Shown here piece by piece: positions 17,232 to 24,812 of a DNA stretch of 47,529 bases; position 1 is the first letter of the stretch; each line of letters opens with the position of its first letter. The notes beneath the pieces were generated by a model that had not been told where the DNA came from, did not search any database, and saw only the letters and a program-made list of their open reading frames with translations. Origin of the DNA: Thermoleophilia bacterium UBA6103 (GTDB lineage Bacteria > Actinomycetota > Thermoleophilia > UBA2241); the NCBI GenBank assembly GCA_002423545.1, contig DIWP01000012.1, positions 20,366 to 67,894 of the forward strand, in the 5' to 3' direction. The position numbers and the translations under genes are program-made.

Positions 17232-17443
17232 TGATCCATTATGGCCCGTCACGGACACAGCGACAAGTGCAGGCGGGCCGCCTCAGGATGACATTCACCG
17301 ACGGTGGGAGTTGACGATGCAGCTCGGCCCAAGGGACCCGTTGCCCCGCGGCCAGCGAGGCCTGAGGCGCGTCGCCGCAATCAGCCCGCGGTCTTGAGCG
17401 GCGCCACAACCCCGCTCGACTGCAGGGAGAATCCTACGGGCAT

Positions 17444-17473
17444 TTGCAATGCGCGTATCAAGCATTGTAAAAT
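17444..17473 (+). promoter_or_regulatory. Operator-promoter of the nucleotidyltransferase pair
   Basis: TTGCAA (17444-17449) and TAAAAT (17468-17473) are 18 bp apart. The inverted repeat TTGCAATGC (17444-17452) / GCATTGTAA (17462-17470), with one mismatch, lies over both boxes. The ATG at 17480 is 7 nt after the -10, so the transcript is probably leaderless. Confidence 0.7.
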
Positions 17474-17479
17474 CGCGCT

Positions 17480-18148
17480 ATGACACGCAAGACACCTCTG
17501 GAACCTACACGCACAGACCAGGCTCTCTCGGCTCTCGGCGAACTCCTCGAGGCCGCCGGGGCGCCCTTTGAGATCGTCGTGGTCGGTGGAGCGGCGCTCC
17601 AGGCGCTTGGCCTGGTCCTGCGCCCGACCGCTGACGTCGACGTCCTCGCCATCATCGACAGAGAACTGCAGTCGGCCGACGCGTTGCAGCCGGCCGACGC
17701 GCTGCAGCCACCCGGCGTGCTGCAGCCGGCCGACCCATTGCCGCCGGCTCTCATGACTGCTGTGCGGAGAGTCGCAGCCGATTTCGGCTTGCCGGAGGAC
17801 TGGCTGAACCCGGGTCCCACGGCATTGCTCCAATGGGGACTTCCCGACGGGTTCATGGCGCGGGCGAAGCAGCGCCGCTACGGGGCGCTGACCGTCTGGT
17901 TCGCCTCCCGCTACGACCAGATCCACCTCAAATTGTTCGCGTTCGCCGATCTCGGCGGAGGAAGGCACGAAGCCGATCTCAGGATGCTGCGCCCCTCGCG
18001 CGAGGAACTGCTCGCTGCCGCCGCATGGGCGCAGACGCAGGACCCATCCGAGGCGTTCCGGTCGGAGCTGCTCGCGGCGCTCGACCTCCTGGGTGTGGAC
18101 CGGACGGGGGTGGACCGGATGGGGGTGGACGATGCCGGACTGGACTAG
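17480..18148 (+). CDS. Nucleotidyltransferase-like protein (DUF6036-type)
   Basis: 222 residues. The N-terminal part has the nucleotidyltransferase core VVGGAALQALGLVLRPTADV with the D-V-D pair, as in DUF6036/AbiEii-like proteins. The catalytic Gly-Gly and Asp-x-Asp positions are in place. Residues 63-86 are an inserted tandem repeat (LQSADA, LQPADA, LQPPGV, LQPADP), and the C-terminus is another (VDRTG, VDRMG, VDDAG). No ribosome site precedes the ATG, consistent with a leaderless mRNA. The gene overlaps the winged-helix gene by 17 bp. By analogy with AbiE the pair may be a type IV-like toxin-antitoxin or phage-exclusion module, but that is inference. Confidence 0.7.
   Translation: MTRKTPLEPTRTDQALSALGELLEAAGAPFEIVVVGGAALQALGLVLRPTADVDVLAIIDRELQSADALQPADALQPPGVLQPADPLPPALMTAVRRVAADFGLPEDWLNPGPTALLQWGLPDGFMARAKQRRYGALTVWFASRYDQIHLKLFAFADLGGGRHEADLRMLRPSREELLAAAAWAQTQDPSEAFRSELLAALDLLGVDRTGVDRMGVDDAGLD
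17666..17737 (+). repeat. 18-bp in-frame tandem repeat, four copies
   Basis: Units start CTGCAG or TTGCAG at 17666, 17684, 17702 and 17720 and encode LQxxxx. The insertion sits within the nucleotidyltransferase domain region and could vary in copy number. Confidence 0.85.
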
Positions 18149-19172
18149 CCAACGTGTGACGCAACAGCTGAGCACGTTCCTCTGGGACCAGTGGACACAG
18201 CTCGGGCTGGCAGGCGTCTCCACGCGACGCGACGACTGGGCGATCGACCCGGAGGCTCTCCTGCTTCTGGGCGTACGCTGCGCGGACACCGACCCCCGCC
18301 TCTTCGGCGAGACGCTGGACTGGCTGCGCTGCAACGGCCGCCTCGTCAGCGCCAAGCGCCTGCGCAACCTTGCGCGGGATGACCGGAGCCGACGACTCGC
18401 GGACGCCGCGCTGACCTGGGCCGGAACGCACCAAGCGTCCCTGCAACTCTGGGCCCGAGGCGAGCGGGACCCGTGGCCGACGAACAGACTCGAGTCGCTG
18501 ACCGATCTCGCGGTGCGCGAGCCGGACCCAGCCCTTGCCTCGTTCGGCTTCCTGTGGCCCAGGGTGGAACCGTCAGGGAAGTCGGCTCGCGTCGACGCCT
18601 TTCGTCCCGTGGCGCTCGCGTTCAGACTGCGTCTGATCTTCGGCGTGGGCGCGCGAGCGGAGGCGGTCCGGTATCTCCTCACCTGCGCTCGCGCCGACTC
18701 GTCGGTCGCCGCCGTCGCTCGTGCCGCCGCCTTCGGGAAGCGCAACGTTGCCGACGCGCTCGCAGCGCTGGCAGCGGCGGGCGTGATCGAACAGTCCCAG
18801 GCCGGCCGGGAGCATCGTTACCGCGTGGACGTCGACGACTGGACCGGCCTGCTCCACACCAGCGCCGACGAGCTGCCGCGCGCCGTCGACTGGGTGGATC
18901 TGCTGCCCGCGGTGTGGCAGATCCGCAGATGGTTCGCGGACGACGAGAAGACGGAGCGCAGCCCCTACGTGCGGGCCAGCGAGGCGCGCGTGCTGGTGTC
19001 GCAGATCCGCCCGGCCCTGGCCGCCGCCGGCATCGCGCTGCCCGCGGACCGGGATGCCCACGGACAGGCCTACTGGTCCGTCTTCGAGGGCGTGCTGGAC
19101 GCCGTGTTCGGCTTCCTGGACCCGACGGCACGGCGGGCGGCGCAGACCGGGGACCGGGGCGGCGCGGCGTAG
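18132..19172 (+). CDS. Winged-helix protein, partner of the nucleotidyltransferase
   Basis: A 346-residue cytosolic protein. Residues ~180-235 form a winged helix (AVRYLLTCARADSSVAAVAR, then KRNVADALAALAAAGVIEQ, then EHRYRVDVDDW). The N-terminal half is helical and unrecognised. The ATG at 18132 lies inside the last 15-bp repeat of the preceding gene, whose GGGGGTGG acts as the ribosome site, so translation is coupled. It is probably the DNA-binding or antitoxin component of the pair; AbiEi-like antitoxins also carry a winged helix, but at the N-terminus. The C-terminus is Ala/Gly-rich and is followed by a short tandem repeat. Confidence 0.7.
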   Translation: MPDWTSQRVTQQLSTFLWDQWTQLGLAGVSTRRDDWAIDPEALLLLGVRCADTDPRLFGETLDWLRCNGRLVSAKRLRNLARDDRSRRLADAALTWAGTHQASLQLWARGERDPWPTNRLESLTDLAVREPDPALASFGFLWPRVEPSGKSARVDAFRPVALAFRLRLIFGVGARAEAVRYLLTCARADSSVAAVARAAAFGKRNVADALAALAAAGVIEQSQAGREHRYRVDVDDWTGLLHTSADELPRAVDWVDLLPAVWQIRRWFADDEKTERSPYVRASEARVLVSQIRPALAAAGIALPADRDAHGQAYWSVFEGVLDAVFGFLDPTARRAAQTGDRGGAA

Positions 19173-19196
19173 ACCGGGGATCGGGGCGGCGCGGCA
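19144..19196. repeat. 27-bp direct repeat, two copies
   Basis: AGACCGGGGA(C/T)CGGGGC units begin at 19144 and 19171, spanning the stop codon of the winged-helix gene, so the repeat altered its C-terminus. Confidence 0.7.
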
Positions 19197-19214
19197 AGGG
19201 ACCGCGGCCGTGGG

Positions 19215-19502
19215 TCAGCCGGCAGCCTTGAGTGGCGCCACCACCCTGGCCGGCCGCGTCCGCGCCAGATCGCAGGCTGCCTGCAGGTTCAACCAGTACT
19301 CCGGAGTCGTGTCCAGCGCCTGGGCCAGCAGCCACGCCGTCTCCGGCGTCACGCCGCGCTTGCCGCGGATCAGCTCATTGACGCGCTGGACGGGCACGCC
19401 GATGTGGGCCGCGAAGCTCACTTGCGTAGCGCCCAGCGGCTCCAGGAACTCCCGGCGCAGGATTTCGCCGGGGTGAGTCGGGATCCGGTCCTCCGGTATC
19501 AC
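19215..19502 (-). CDS. higA: HigA-family XRE antitoxin, orphan
   Basis: A 95-residue helix-turn-helix protein of the HigA/VapI type: THPGEILRREFLEPLGATQV, then the HTH around SFAAHIGVPVQRVNELIRG, then the family signature PETAWLLAQALDTTPEYWLN. It starts with GTG at 19502 behind GGGAGG. In higBA operons the RelE-fold toxin HigB lies immediately upstream. Here the 213 bp upstream (19503-19714) encodes no such protein; only a 12-codon frame is left. The gene is therefore an orphan antitoxin, either a relic or a regulator in trans. An ATGCT/AGCAT dyad around 19577-19595 could be its operator. Confidence 0.88.
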   Translation of the reverse strand: MIPEDRIPTHPGEILRREFLEPLGATQVSFAAHIGVPVQRVNELIRGKRGVTPETAWLLAQALDTTPEYWLNLQAACDLARTRPARVVAPLKAAG

Positions 19503-19714
19503 CGGCCGCCTCCCTTCAATGGTGGTCGGTCTCGCGATTATCGGCCTGAGTCATCGCGCTGAGCGTAGGTCTTTCATGCTATCCGTGCAAGCATGCATCG
19601 CGGCCGCCGGCCCGCGCCGACGAAGTTCCGCACGGGAGACGAATCGACAACGACGAGATCGGCTGCGGCGATCGTCGGCGGTGCGCCACCGCCACCCGCC
19701 CCCCACATGGCCGG

Positions 19715-20476
19715 CTACTCCTCACGCTCGGCGCGACGACGTCGGTCGCGTTCCTCGCGAAGCTCGCCCACCGACAGCCGCAGCCGCTGTGCAGCCTGCT
19801 CCTCACTGATGATCCCGTGGTGGAGCGCACGCAGAACATTGGCCGTCATGCGTTCCGGCACTCGGACTCTGCTGTCGCGAGCACAACTGAGGGTGTCGAC
19901 GATCTCACTCAACCCCAGCTTCGCACGAAGACCGTGATGCTCCCGAGCGTCCAGACGCTGCTTGAGCTTGTCGGCAGCCGCCGCGTCTATGCGTCCGGCC
20001 GCCTTTGCCCTCCACAGCGCCGTCTCGCAGCTCACACCGAAGGAGTTGGCCAGCCGCAGGAGTGTCTCAAGGCCCCATGAGCCCGGCCCGTACCCCTGGC
20101 ACCAGCGGTCCACTCCCGCGAGTGGCACCAGGAACTCGGCGGCAAACCGGTTGGCGGCGATCTCCCTGGGATCCCTGGCATCTCCGCCGACGGTCTGGTC
20201 GACCACGTCGTCGTGACCGAGACGATGATGCCCGAACTCGTGAGCCAGCGTGAAGCGTTGCCGGACCACCGGCTCGGCCGTATTGACCAGAACGAACGGG
20301 ACTCCCCGCTCTCTGGTGTAGGCGCCGGCCGGTCCACCCTCCGGCAGCAGGGCCAGCACCACATTGACTCCGGCGCCGCTCTCGATGCGCTGCAGTATGT
20401 CCGGGACTGGGCCGTCGTCGCCGATCGACAGATCACGTCGGGCCTCGCGCGCGGCCATCTCGGGGGACACGTTCAC
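19715..20476 (-). CDS. ImmA/IrrE-family metallopeptidase
   Basis: 253 residues with the zinc peptidase motif H79-E80-F81-G82-H83 (LAHEFGHHRLGH) and a downstream Glu in EIAANRFAAEFLVP as third ligand. This is the COG2856 family, in which the peptidase cleaves or inactivates the XRE repressor encoded beside it, releasing stress or phage-related genes. The C-terminal third carries a second helical segment with QAAQRLRLSVGELREERD. It lies 6 bp downstream of the XRE gene, clearly in one operon. Such pairs also act as COG2856-type toxin-antitoxin units. Confidence 0.9.
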   Translation of the reverse strand: MNVSPEMAAREARRDLSIGDDGPVPDILQRIESGAGVNVVLALLPEGGPAGAYTRERGVPFVLVNTAEPVVRQRFTLAHEFGHHRLGHDDVVDQTVGGDARDPREIAANRFAAEFLVPLAGVDRWCQGYGPGSWGLETLLRLANSFGVSCETALWRAKAAGRIDAAAADKLKQRLDAREHHGLRAKLGLSEIVDTLSCARDSRVRVPERMTANVLRALHHGIISEEQAAQRLRLSVGELREERDRRRRAEREE

Positions 20477-20482
20477 GCCCGC

Positions 20483-20824
20483 CTACTCGACGACGGCCTG
20501 CGCACCGAAGTAGTCGCGGATGACGCCGCGGAACAGATCGAGCGACTGCGCCACTCCGTCGGGAGACTCGCCGGCGGCGCGGAGCCAGATGCTGGTGGCA
20601 GGCTGAGTGTCTCCCAGGAGATCCTCCACGCGTACGTCGAGCACCCTCGCCAGGCGCACGAGCTCATTCACGGAGACGGCTCGCTCGCCCTTCTCGACAC
20701 GGCTCATGGACGACGGATCGAGACCAAGGGCCTCGGCAAGCTGTCTCTGATTGAGACCACGACTCTTCCTGAGCTCGATGAGCCGGGGCACAAGGCTCGA
20801 CTGGATGTCAGGCTGGGCAGGCAA
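20483..20824 (-). CDS. XRE-family transcriptional regulator, ImmR-like
   Basis: 113 residues. Residues ~10-65 are a classical Cro/C1 helix-turn-helix (LIELRKSRGLNQRQLAEALG, then DPSSMSRVEKGERAVSVNEL). The C-terminal ~45 residues probably bind the adjacent ImmA-like peptidase. The start is TTG at 20824 with GGGAGG upstream. A consensus TATAAT lies 33 bp before the start. It probably represses its own operon until the peptidase cleaves it. Confidence 0.88.
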   Translation of the reverse strand: MPAQPDIQSSLVPRLIELRKSRGLNQRQLAEALGLDPSSMSRVEKGERAVSVNELVRLARVLDVRVEDLLGDTQPATSIWLRAAGESPDGVAQSLDLFRGVIRDYFGAQAVVE

Positions 20825-20856
20825 GGTTCCTCCCTCTCACCTCTCCGTTACTTGTG

Positions 20857-20862
20857 ATTATA
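20857..20862 (-). promoter_or_regulatory. -10 box of the XRE-ImmA operon
   Basis: A perfect TATAAT on the minus strand; a weak TTGGGA lies 19 bp upstream as a possible -35. The gap 20825-21090 shows nothing else that I can name. Confidence 0.5.
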
Positions 20863-21090
20863 TCATGCTGCTCCGCCATCCTCCCAACTCGACATGAGGA
20901 ATCGTCAACCCAATCGAATGCAGCGGGTCACGGCTCTTCGCCGGGGTCCACGCAACGACCTTTCCGAGTTTTCGCGGGTTTATCACTGCCTGGCAAAGTC
21001 TGGTAAGGACGGCGTGAGAGGCCCGCGGCGTCGACTGGTCCGGGCCGCGTGAACATTCTCTGAGGCCCTCGACGGGGAAGGCTGGGTTCA

Positions 21091-21717
21091 CTACTGACCG
21101 CGCGTGTAGTCCGTGAGATCCTCGACCGCGCGGTAATCACCTTCCGCAAGCAGGTGACGACGTATGTGCTCCCCGCGCACCGTGAGGCAACGAGGTCGAG
21201 CGCCGGGTGCGCGCCAGGCCGCCACTTCGCAGACCGGCGTAGCTTCAGGGCGCAACGCGAGCACTGCCTCGAGGGCGGGCACCAGGTCCGTGTCCGTCGA
21301 GAACAGCACGCCGACGTCGTAGTCGTCGCGAGCGGCCATCAGAACGAGATCGACGGCAAGCGCCACGTCGATACCCTTCTCCTGCGCGGGCCTCCTGGGC
21401 CAAACCGGAGGGTAGCGAAGGTCGCGGGCGATCACCGTGACGAGCCCCTGCCCGCGACCGACCCACAGGGCCGTCTGGCGCTGATAAGCGGCGTATGAAC
21501 GTGGGTCACGGCGCTGACTGGGGCGGCCACGGTAGACCCGTACGCCCACAAGCTCGGCCTGCGAGACCCGGCCTGCGATGAGGAGACCGAGAGCCAGCGG
21601 GTCGACCTGACCCTGACTGGCTCGCGCGGCACGAGAGGGGAACGACTCGCGCGCACAGTGATAGACGTTCTGGTAGTCGAGAAAGACGACCACGCGCCGA
21701 GACGCGGAGGGGCTCAC
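21091..21717 (-). CDS. NYN-domain ribonuclease-like protein (copy 2)
   Basis: A 208-residue protein of the PIN-like NYN superfamily. The conserved acidic positions are D14 (VVVFLDYQNVYHCA), the Asp of EKGIDVALAVDLVL and the two Asp of FSTDTDLVPALEAV. NYN proteins are metal-dependent RNases. The start is GTG at 21717. This copy is diverged from the two paralogues at 23.5 and 31.1 kb, which share FLVDGxNxYH and EEKETDVAI with each other. Like them it has a promoter and a strong hairpin in its leader. No protein antitoxin is encoded next to it. Confidence 0.85.
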   Translation of the reverse strand: MSPSASRRVVVFLDYQNVYHCARESFPSRAARASQGQVDPLALGLLIAGRVSQAELVGVRVYRGRPSQRRDPRSYAAYQRQTALWVGRGQGLVTVIARDLRYPPVWPRRPAQEKGIDVALAVDLVLMAARDDYDVGVLFSTDTDLVPALEAVLALRPEATPVCEVAAWRAPGARPRCLTVRGEHIRRHLLAEGDYRAVEDLTDYTRGQ

Positions 21718-21737
21718 CGGCGCGCTCTGGGGTGTCG

Positions 21738-21790
21738 AGATATGAAGAGCCCCGCCGGTTCGGGGTGACCCGAACGGCGGGGAGCATTGG
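21738..21790 (-). ncRNA. Hairpin leader ahead of NYN copy 2
   Basis: A promoter, TTGCCT (21817-21822) - 16 bp - TACACT (21795-21800), is followed by a single long hairpin, CCCCGCCGTTCGGG with CCCGAACCGGCGGGG (21750-21782, one bulge, 4-nt loop), and then a pyrimidine-rich CTCTTCATATCT. The NYN start is about 20 nt further on. Hairpin 1 of the other elements is missing, so homology is uncertain but the layout is the same. Upstream, 21823-22041 holds nothing I recognise. Confidence 0.5.
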
Positions 21791-22041
21791 GTTCAGTGTA
21801 CCTCACTGCCGGTGCGAGGCAACCGCGGCGAGGCCGCCAGAGGCTGACGATCCCCGCTGAGACCCGAAGCCGAACGTCATGGACGATGGAAGGTGAGAAG
21901 CCGGCGGCGCGCATGCCGTGAGTCTGGCGCGCGTTGGCCATCGGCTCAAGGTAGACGATGGCCGTTTCCGGTTGACGTTGACCGGCGGCAGCCCGGGCGC
22001 ACCCGTGAATCCACAGGTGGCCCGGGCACGCGAGCCGTGGG

Positions 22042-22506
22042 TCAGCAGGCAGCCTCGGAGCGCGGCTCGCCGGTGGTGGCGGGGGTCCCGACCCCAGCTC
22101 CGTCCCGCGAACGCGACCGCAGCCTGAGCGCCACGACGCCCAGAGCCGCGATCGCCAGGCCGGCGACGAAGCAGGCCGGCTGCATCCAGCTCACGTAGCC
22201 GATCATCGCCACCTGCGCGACGATCCAGCCCACGAGGATCGAGCCGGCCGCGATCGACGCCCACGGCGCCCAGCGGCCGCCGGCCACCCGGCTGCCGAGC
22301 AGCCACAGCACGGTGGCGAGCAGCATGCTGCCGCCCACGGCGATCAACAGGAACAGGCTGGGGATCAGGTAGCTCTGGAAGGGCGAGCCCTCGAGCCAGC
22401 TCGCCGGGATGGCCTTGGCCCCGGCCAGGCCGTACCAGGCGCCGCCGCAGGCGTTCACGAACAGGATCGCCTGCAGGATCACGAGGGAGATCTTGACGGG
22501 TCTCAT
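22042..22506 (-). CDS. Four-helix membrane protein of unknown function
   Basis: 154 residues with four hydrophobic segments: the N-terminal ISLVILQAILFVNACGGAWY, the Ile-Pro-Ser-Leu-Phe-Leu-Leu-Ile segment, the Ile-Ala-Ala-Gly-Ser-Ile-Leu-Val segment and the Phe-Val-Ala-Gly-Leu-Ala-Ile-Ala segment. A basic, Gly/Thr-rich tail follows. The ATG at 22506 has AAGGAG upstream; an earlier start at 22533 lacks one. It resembles small DUF4345-like integral proteins but I cannot assign a family. It is divergent from a TetR gene and its promoter lies under the triple GTTACCGTAAC operator, so it is the likely regulated target. Confidence 0.7.
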   Translation of the reverse strand: MRPVKISLVILQAILFVNACGGAWYGLAGAKAIPASWLEGSPFQSYLIPSLFLLIAVGGSMLLATVLWLLGSRVAGGRWAPWASIAAGSILVGWIVAQVAMIGYVSWMQPACFVAGLAIAALGVVALRLRSRSRDGAGVGTPATTGEPRSEAAC

Positions 22507-22548
22507 CGTCGCTCCTTGTTGCATCGTCGTCATGGGTGGAGTATCTTC

Positions 22549-22601
22549 GTTACCGTAACTGTGTTACCGTAACGCTGTTACCGTAACGTCGTTGACGGAA
22601 G
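22549..22601. promoter_or_regulatory. Three tandem GTTACCGTAAC operators
   Basis: Exact copies of the near-palindrome GTTACCGTAAC lie at 22549-22559, 22563-22573 and 22577-22587, with a degenerate fourth (GTTGACGGAAG) at 22591: a strict 14-bp period between the divergent membrane-protein and TetR genes. They are the probable binding sites of the TetR protein. Confidence 0.88.
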
Positions 22602-22694
22602 ATGTCAACCCCGGGCGCCAAGGCGGTCGCGGCGGGGCAGACGCACGATAGAGACCGCACCGGGACGATGCAAGCGGGAGAGACGAGGGGCGCG

Positions 22695-23387
22695 ATGCAG
22701 GATGAGGACGATCGGCAGGGCGGCAGGCGAGGCGCCGGCAGAAGCGGCGGCGGCAAGGCCGGAGAGCCGGTGACCCCGGAGCGGGTGGTGGATGCCGCGC
22801 TGCGGCTCATCGACGACGAGGGTCTGGACGCGCTCACGATGCGCCGTCTGGCGCAGGAGCTGGGCGTGGAGCCGGTGACCGTGTACCGCCAGATCCCCAA
22901 CAAGGAGGCGATCCTGGCCGCCGTCGGCGAGCGCCTCTGGTCTGAGATGCCGCCGCCGCCCGAGGACTTCCGGCAGTGGGACTGGCGCCGCCAGGTGCGC
23001 ACCATGTGGCTGGACCTGCACACGATGATGCAGGCGCACCCGAACGCGATACCGATCCTGGCGCGCGGCGGCGCCTACTCGAGCTCGGCGGCGGCCGGCA
23101 CGATGCAGATGGCGGATGTGTTCCGTCGCGGCGGCCTCTCGCCCGACGACGCCGCCGAGCTATTGCACATCATCGGCGCCTGCGTGGTCGGCTTCGGCTT
23201 CGCCACCGTGTGGGGCCGGCAGGCGGCTCGCGGCGAGGGACCGGAGGCCCCGGCCGGCGAGCCGCCGGCGCCGCCGCCCGAACTGCTCCCGTATTTGGAG
23301 CGCATGGCCGACTGGGACCCGCGCCAGTTCGAGCATGCCCTGGACATCGTGCTGGCCGCGTACGGGGGCGCCGAGCGGTCAGGTTGA
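22695..23387 (+). CDS. TetR-family regulator
   Basis: A ~230-residue repressor. The N-terminal helix-turn-helix is clear (VTPERVVDAALRLIDDEG, then MRRLAQELGVEPVTVYRQIP), and the C-terminal ligand-binding half resembles the tetracycline-repressor class (FGFATVWGRQA, Pro-rich loop, FEHALDIVLAAYGG). ATG 22695 follows GACGAGGGG; 22668 and 22602 are alternative starts adding Ala/Gly/Asp-rich residues outside the domain. It is divergent from the membrane-protein gene and would bind the three operators between them, repressing both. Confidence 0.9.
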   Translation: MQDEDDRQGGRRGAGRSGGGKAGEPVTPERVVDAALRLIDDEGLDALTMRRLAQELGVEPVTVYRQIPNKEAILAAVGERLWSEMPPPPEDFRQWDWRRQVRTMWLDLHTMMQAHPNAIPILARGGAYSSSAAAGTMQMADVFRRGGLSPDDAAELLHIIGACVVGFGFATVWGRQAARGEGPEAPAGEPPAPPPELLPYLERMADWDPRQFEHALDIVLAAYGGAERSG

Positions 23388-23502
23388 CGGCGCCGCCTCC
23401 TCGGGCTGACGGCGCCGGGGTCGACCGGCTTTCGGAGCCAGACAGGTCGCTGCAGATCAAGCCGCCGTCGTCGATGGACTGAGCCTGGCCACCGAGGCGA
23501 GG

Positions 23503-24096
23503 TCAAGCGCTTATGGCCAATTGGTGGCGTGCGTACGAAGCGACTCTTGCCGAGAAGGCGAAGTCCGCGACCGACTTGAGCGCAGCGTTTCCGCGGCGGT
23601 ACGGCAGCACGACACCAAACCGCGTCGCTGAGTCAAGGCCACGGGCCGAGTGGATAGCCGGCACCAGGTCGGTATCGCCGCTGACCAGGACAGTCGTGTC
23701 GCAGGCTCGTCTACACACGAGCTCGATCAGCTTGGCGCCGATGGCGACATCCGTTTCCTTCTCCTCCCAACGCGCGAAGCTTCCGCGGCAGAGCGGACAC
23801 CTCATGGTGGTTGACTTGAAGTGGCCGAGCCGCACGTGAACACCGGTGGACTCGATCGCCGAGAAGTAGCGCACCTGACGTGCGACCTCCCCCGGGTGGC
23901 GGGACTCGAGGTGATGCGGGAGAGCCGAGAAATAGAAGACGTCGCACAGCGTCGACCTGCCCGGAAGCGCGTGCAGGTACGACGTACAGAAGGCCAGGAC
24001 ATCCAGGCGGAGCAAAGGACGACCGGCAACCGCCTGAGCTTCGCGAAGCGAGTGATACAGGTTCAAGCCATCGACAAGAAAGGCTGTGCGGTTAAC
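23503..24096 (-). CDS. NYN-domain ribonuclease-like protein (copy 1), unusual start
   Basis: About 197 residues. The NYN core is complete only if translation begins upstream of the first standard start: TAFLVDGLNLYHSLREA holds the first catalytic Asp, followed by EEKETDVAIGAKLIELV and LVSGDTDLVPAIHSA. A Cys-x2-Cys (RCPLCRG) sits mid-protein. The only canonical in-frame start, TTG at 24066, would cut off FLVDG. The codon matching the GTG of the 31 kb paralogue is GTT at 24096 (or ATC at 24099), just after a GGGGG ribosome site. Either the start is non-canonical or the gene is disabled by a start mutation. It sits 10-20 nt after the two-hairpin leader. Confidence 0.78.
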   Translation of the reverse strand, partial: VNRTAFLVDGLNLYHSLREAQAVAGRPLLRLDVLAFCTSYLHALPGRSTLCDVFYFSALPHHLESRHPGEVARQVRYFSAIESTGVHVRLGHFKSTTMRCPLCRGSFARWEEKETDVAIGAKLIELVCRRACDTTVLVSGDTDLVPAIHSARGLDSATRFGVVLPYRRGNAALKSVADFAFSARVASYARHQLAISA

Positions 24097-24105
24097 GATT
24101 CCCCC

Positions 24106-24170
24106 AAGAAAGACGAAACCCCCGGGGTCGCGACCCCGGGGGGCCCACGGGATGTACCCGTGGGGTGGTT
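24106..24170 (-). ncRNA. Two-hairpin leader RNA of NYN copy 1
   Basis: A promoter, TTGACC (24200-24205) - 17 bp - GATACT (24177-24182), precedes hairpin 1, CCCACGGG/CCCGTGGG (24144-24164), and hairpin 2, CCCCCGGGGTC/GACCCCGGGGG (24119-24142), then TTTCGTCTTTCTT. The tail makes hairpin 2 a plausible intrinsic terminator ~15 nt before the NYN ribosome site. The remainder of the gap, 24206-24381, shows no gene. Confidence 0.65.
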
Positions 24171-24381
24171 GAAACCAGTATCAGGCGCGCTGGGCTCGCG
24201 GTCAAGCGCCAAACGGCAATGTCAACGCCGCAGGCACGTGAACGTCCACTCGGACGACCCAGCGGATCTCCCCGACAGAGCGGCGTCTCACGGGTAGCGG
24301 GACCGCGCCGCGGCGCCCGCACTACGACGGAAGGCTCAGGCGCGAGCAGACTCTTAGGCTCGGAGAAGACGGCCGGAAGGT

Positions 24382-24678
24382 CTAGGCGGCACGAACGGCC
24401 TCCGCGAGGATGCTGTCGCGCAGCCGAGGATGGAGCGAAGCAGGGGTAGCCAGATCGACCTCGGCACCGAGGAGTGTCGAGAGGACCTCCTGCAGTTCGA
24501 GGAACTCGAACATACCGATGCGGACACCCGGTGTGAACTCCACCAGGATGTCGATGTCGCTGCCGGCCTTGGCCTCGTCGCGCGCGACAGACCCGAACAC
24601 CGACAGGCGGTCGACACCCATCGCTCGCAGTCGCTCGCGATTCGCGGCAAGCACGGTCAGCACCTCGTCACGTGTCAT
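24382..24678 (-). CDS. MNT-type nucleotidyltransferase, orphan antitoxin
   Basis: A 98-residue minimal nucleotidyltransferase with LSVFGSVARDEAKAGSDIDI, giving the Gly-Ser and Asp-x-Asp catalytic motifs. Proteins of this size are MntA-like antitoxins that nucleotidylate HEPN toxins. The ATG at 24678 follows GGAGGTGG. The downstream gene on the same strand is 25 kb-side and upstream; the bases after the stop (24096-24381) encode no HEPN protein, so the toxin is missing or encoded elsewhere. Confidence 0.85.
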   Translation of the reverse strand: MTRDEVLTVLAANRERLRAMGVDRLSVFGSVARDEAKAGSDIDILVEFTPGVRIGMFEFLELQEVLSTLLGAEVDLATPASLHPRLRDSILAEAVRAA

Positions 24679-24812
24679 CGAGCCACCTCCTCCGCACGCT
24701 CATTGTCGCACAGGACATGCCGGAGCGTCAGGAGAGGCCCGCAGGACGATCGACAGTGCCTGGCGACCCCGGACGGCCGACCAGCGGAGGAGGGGAACGA
24801 CCCGCGGCGACG

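Noticed and set aside
19503..19714. A HigB toxin upstream of HigA
   Set aside because: Only a 12-codon frame is present; no RelE-like strands or basic residues are encoded in any frame.
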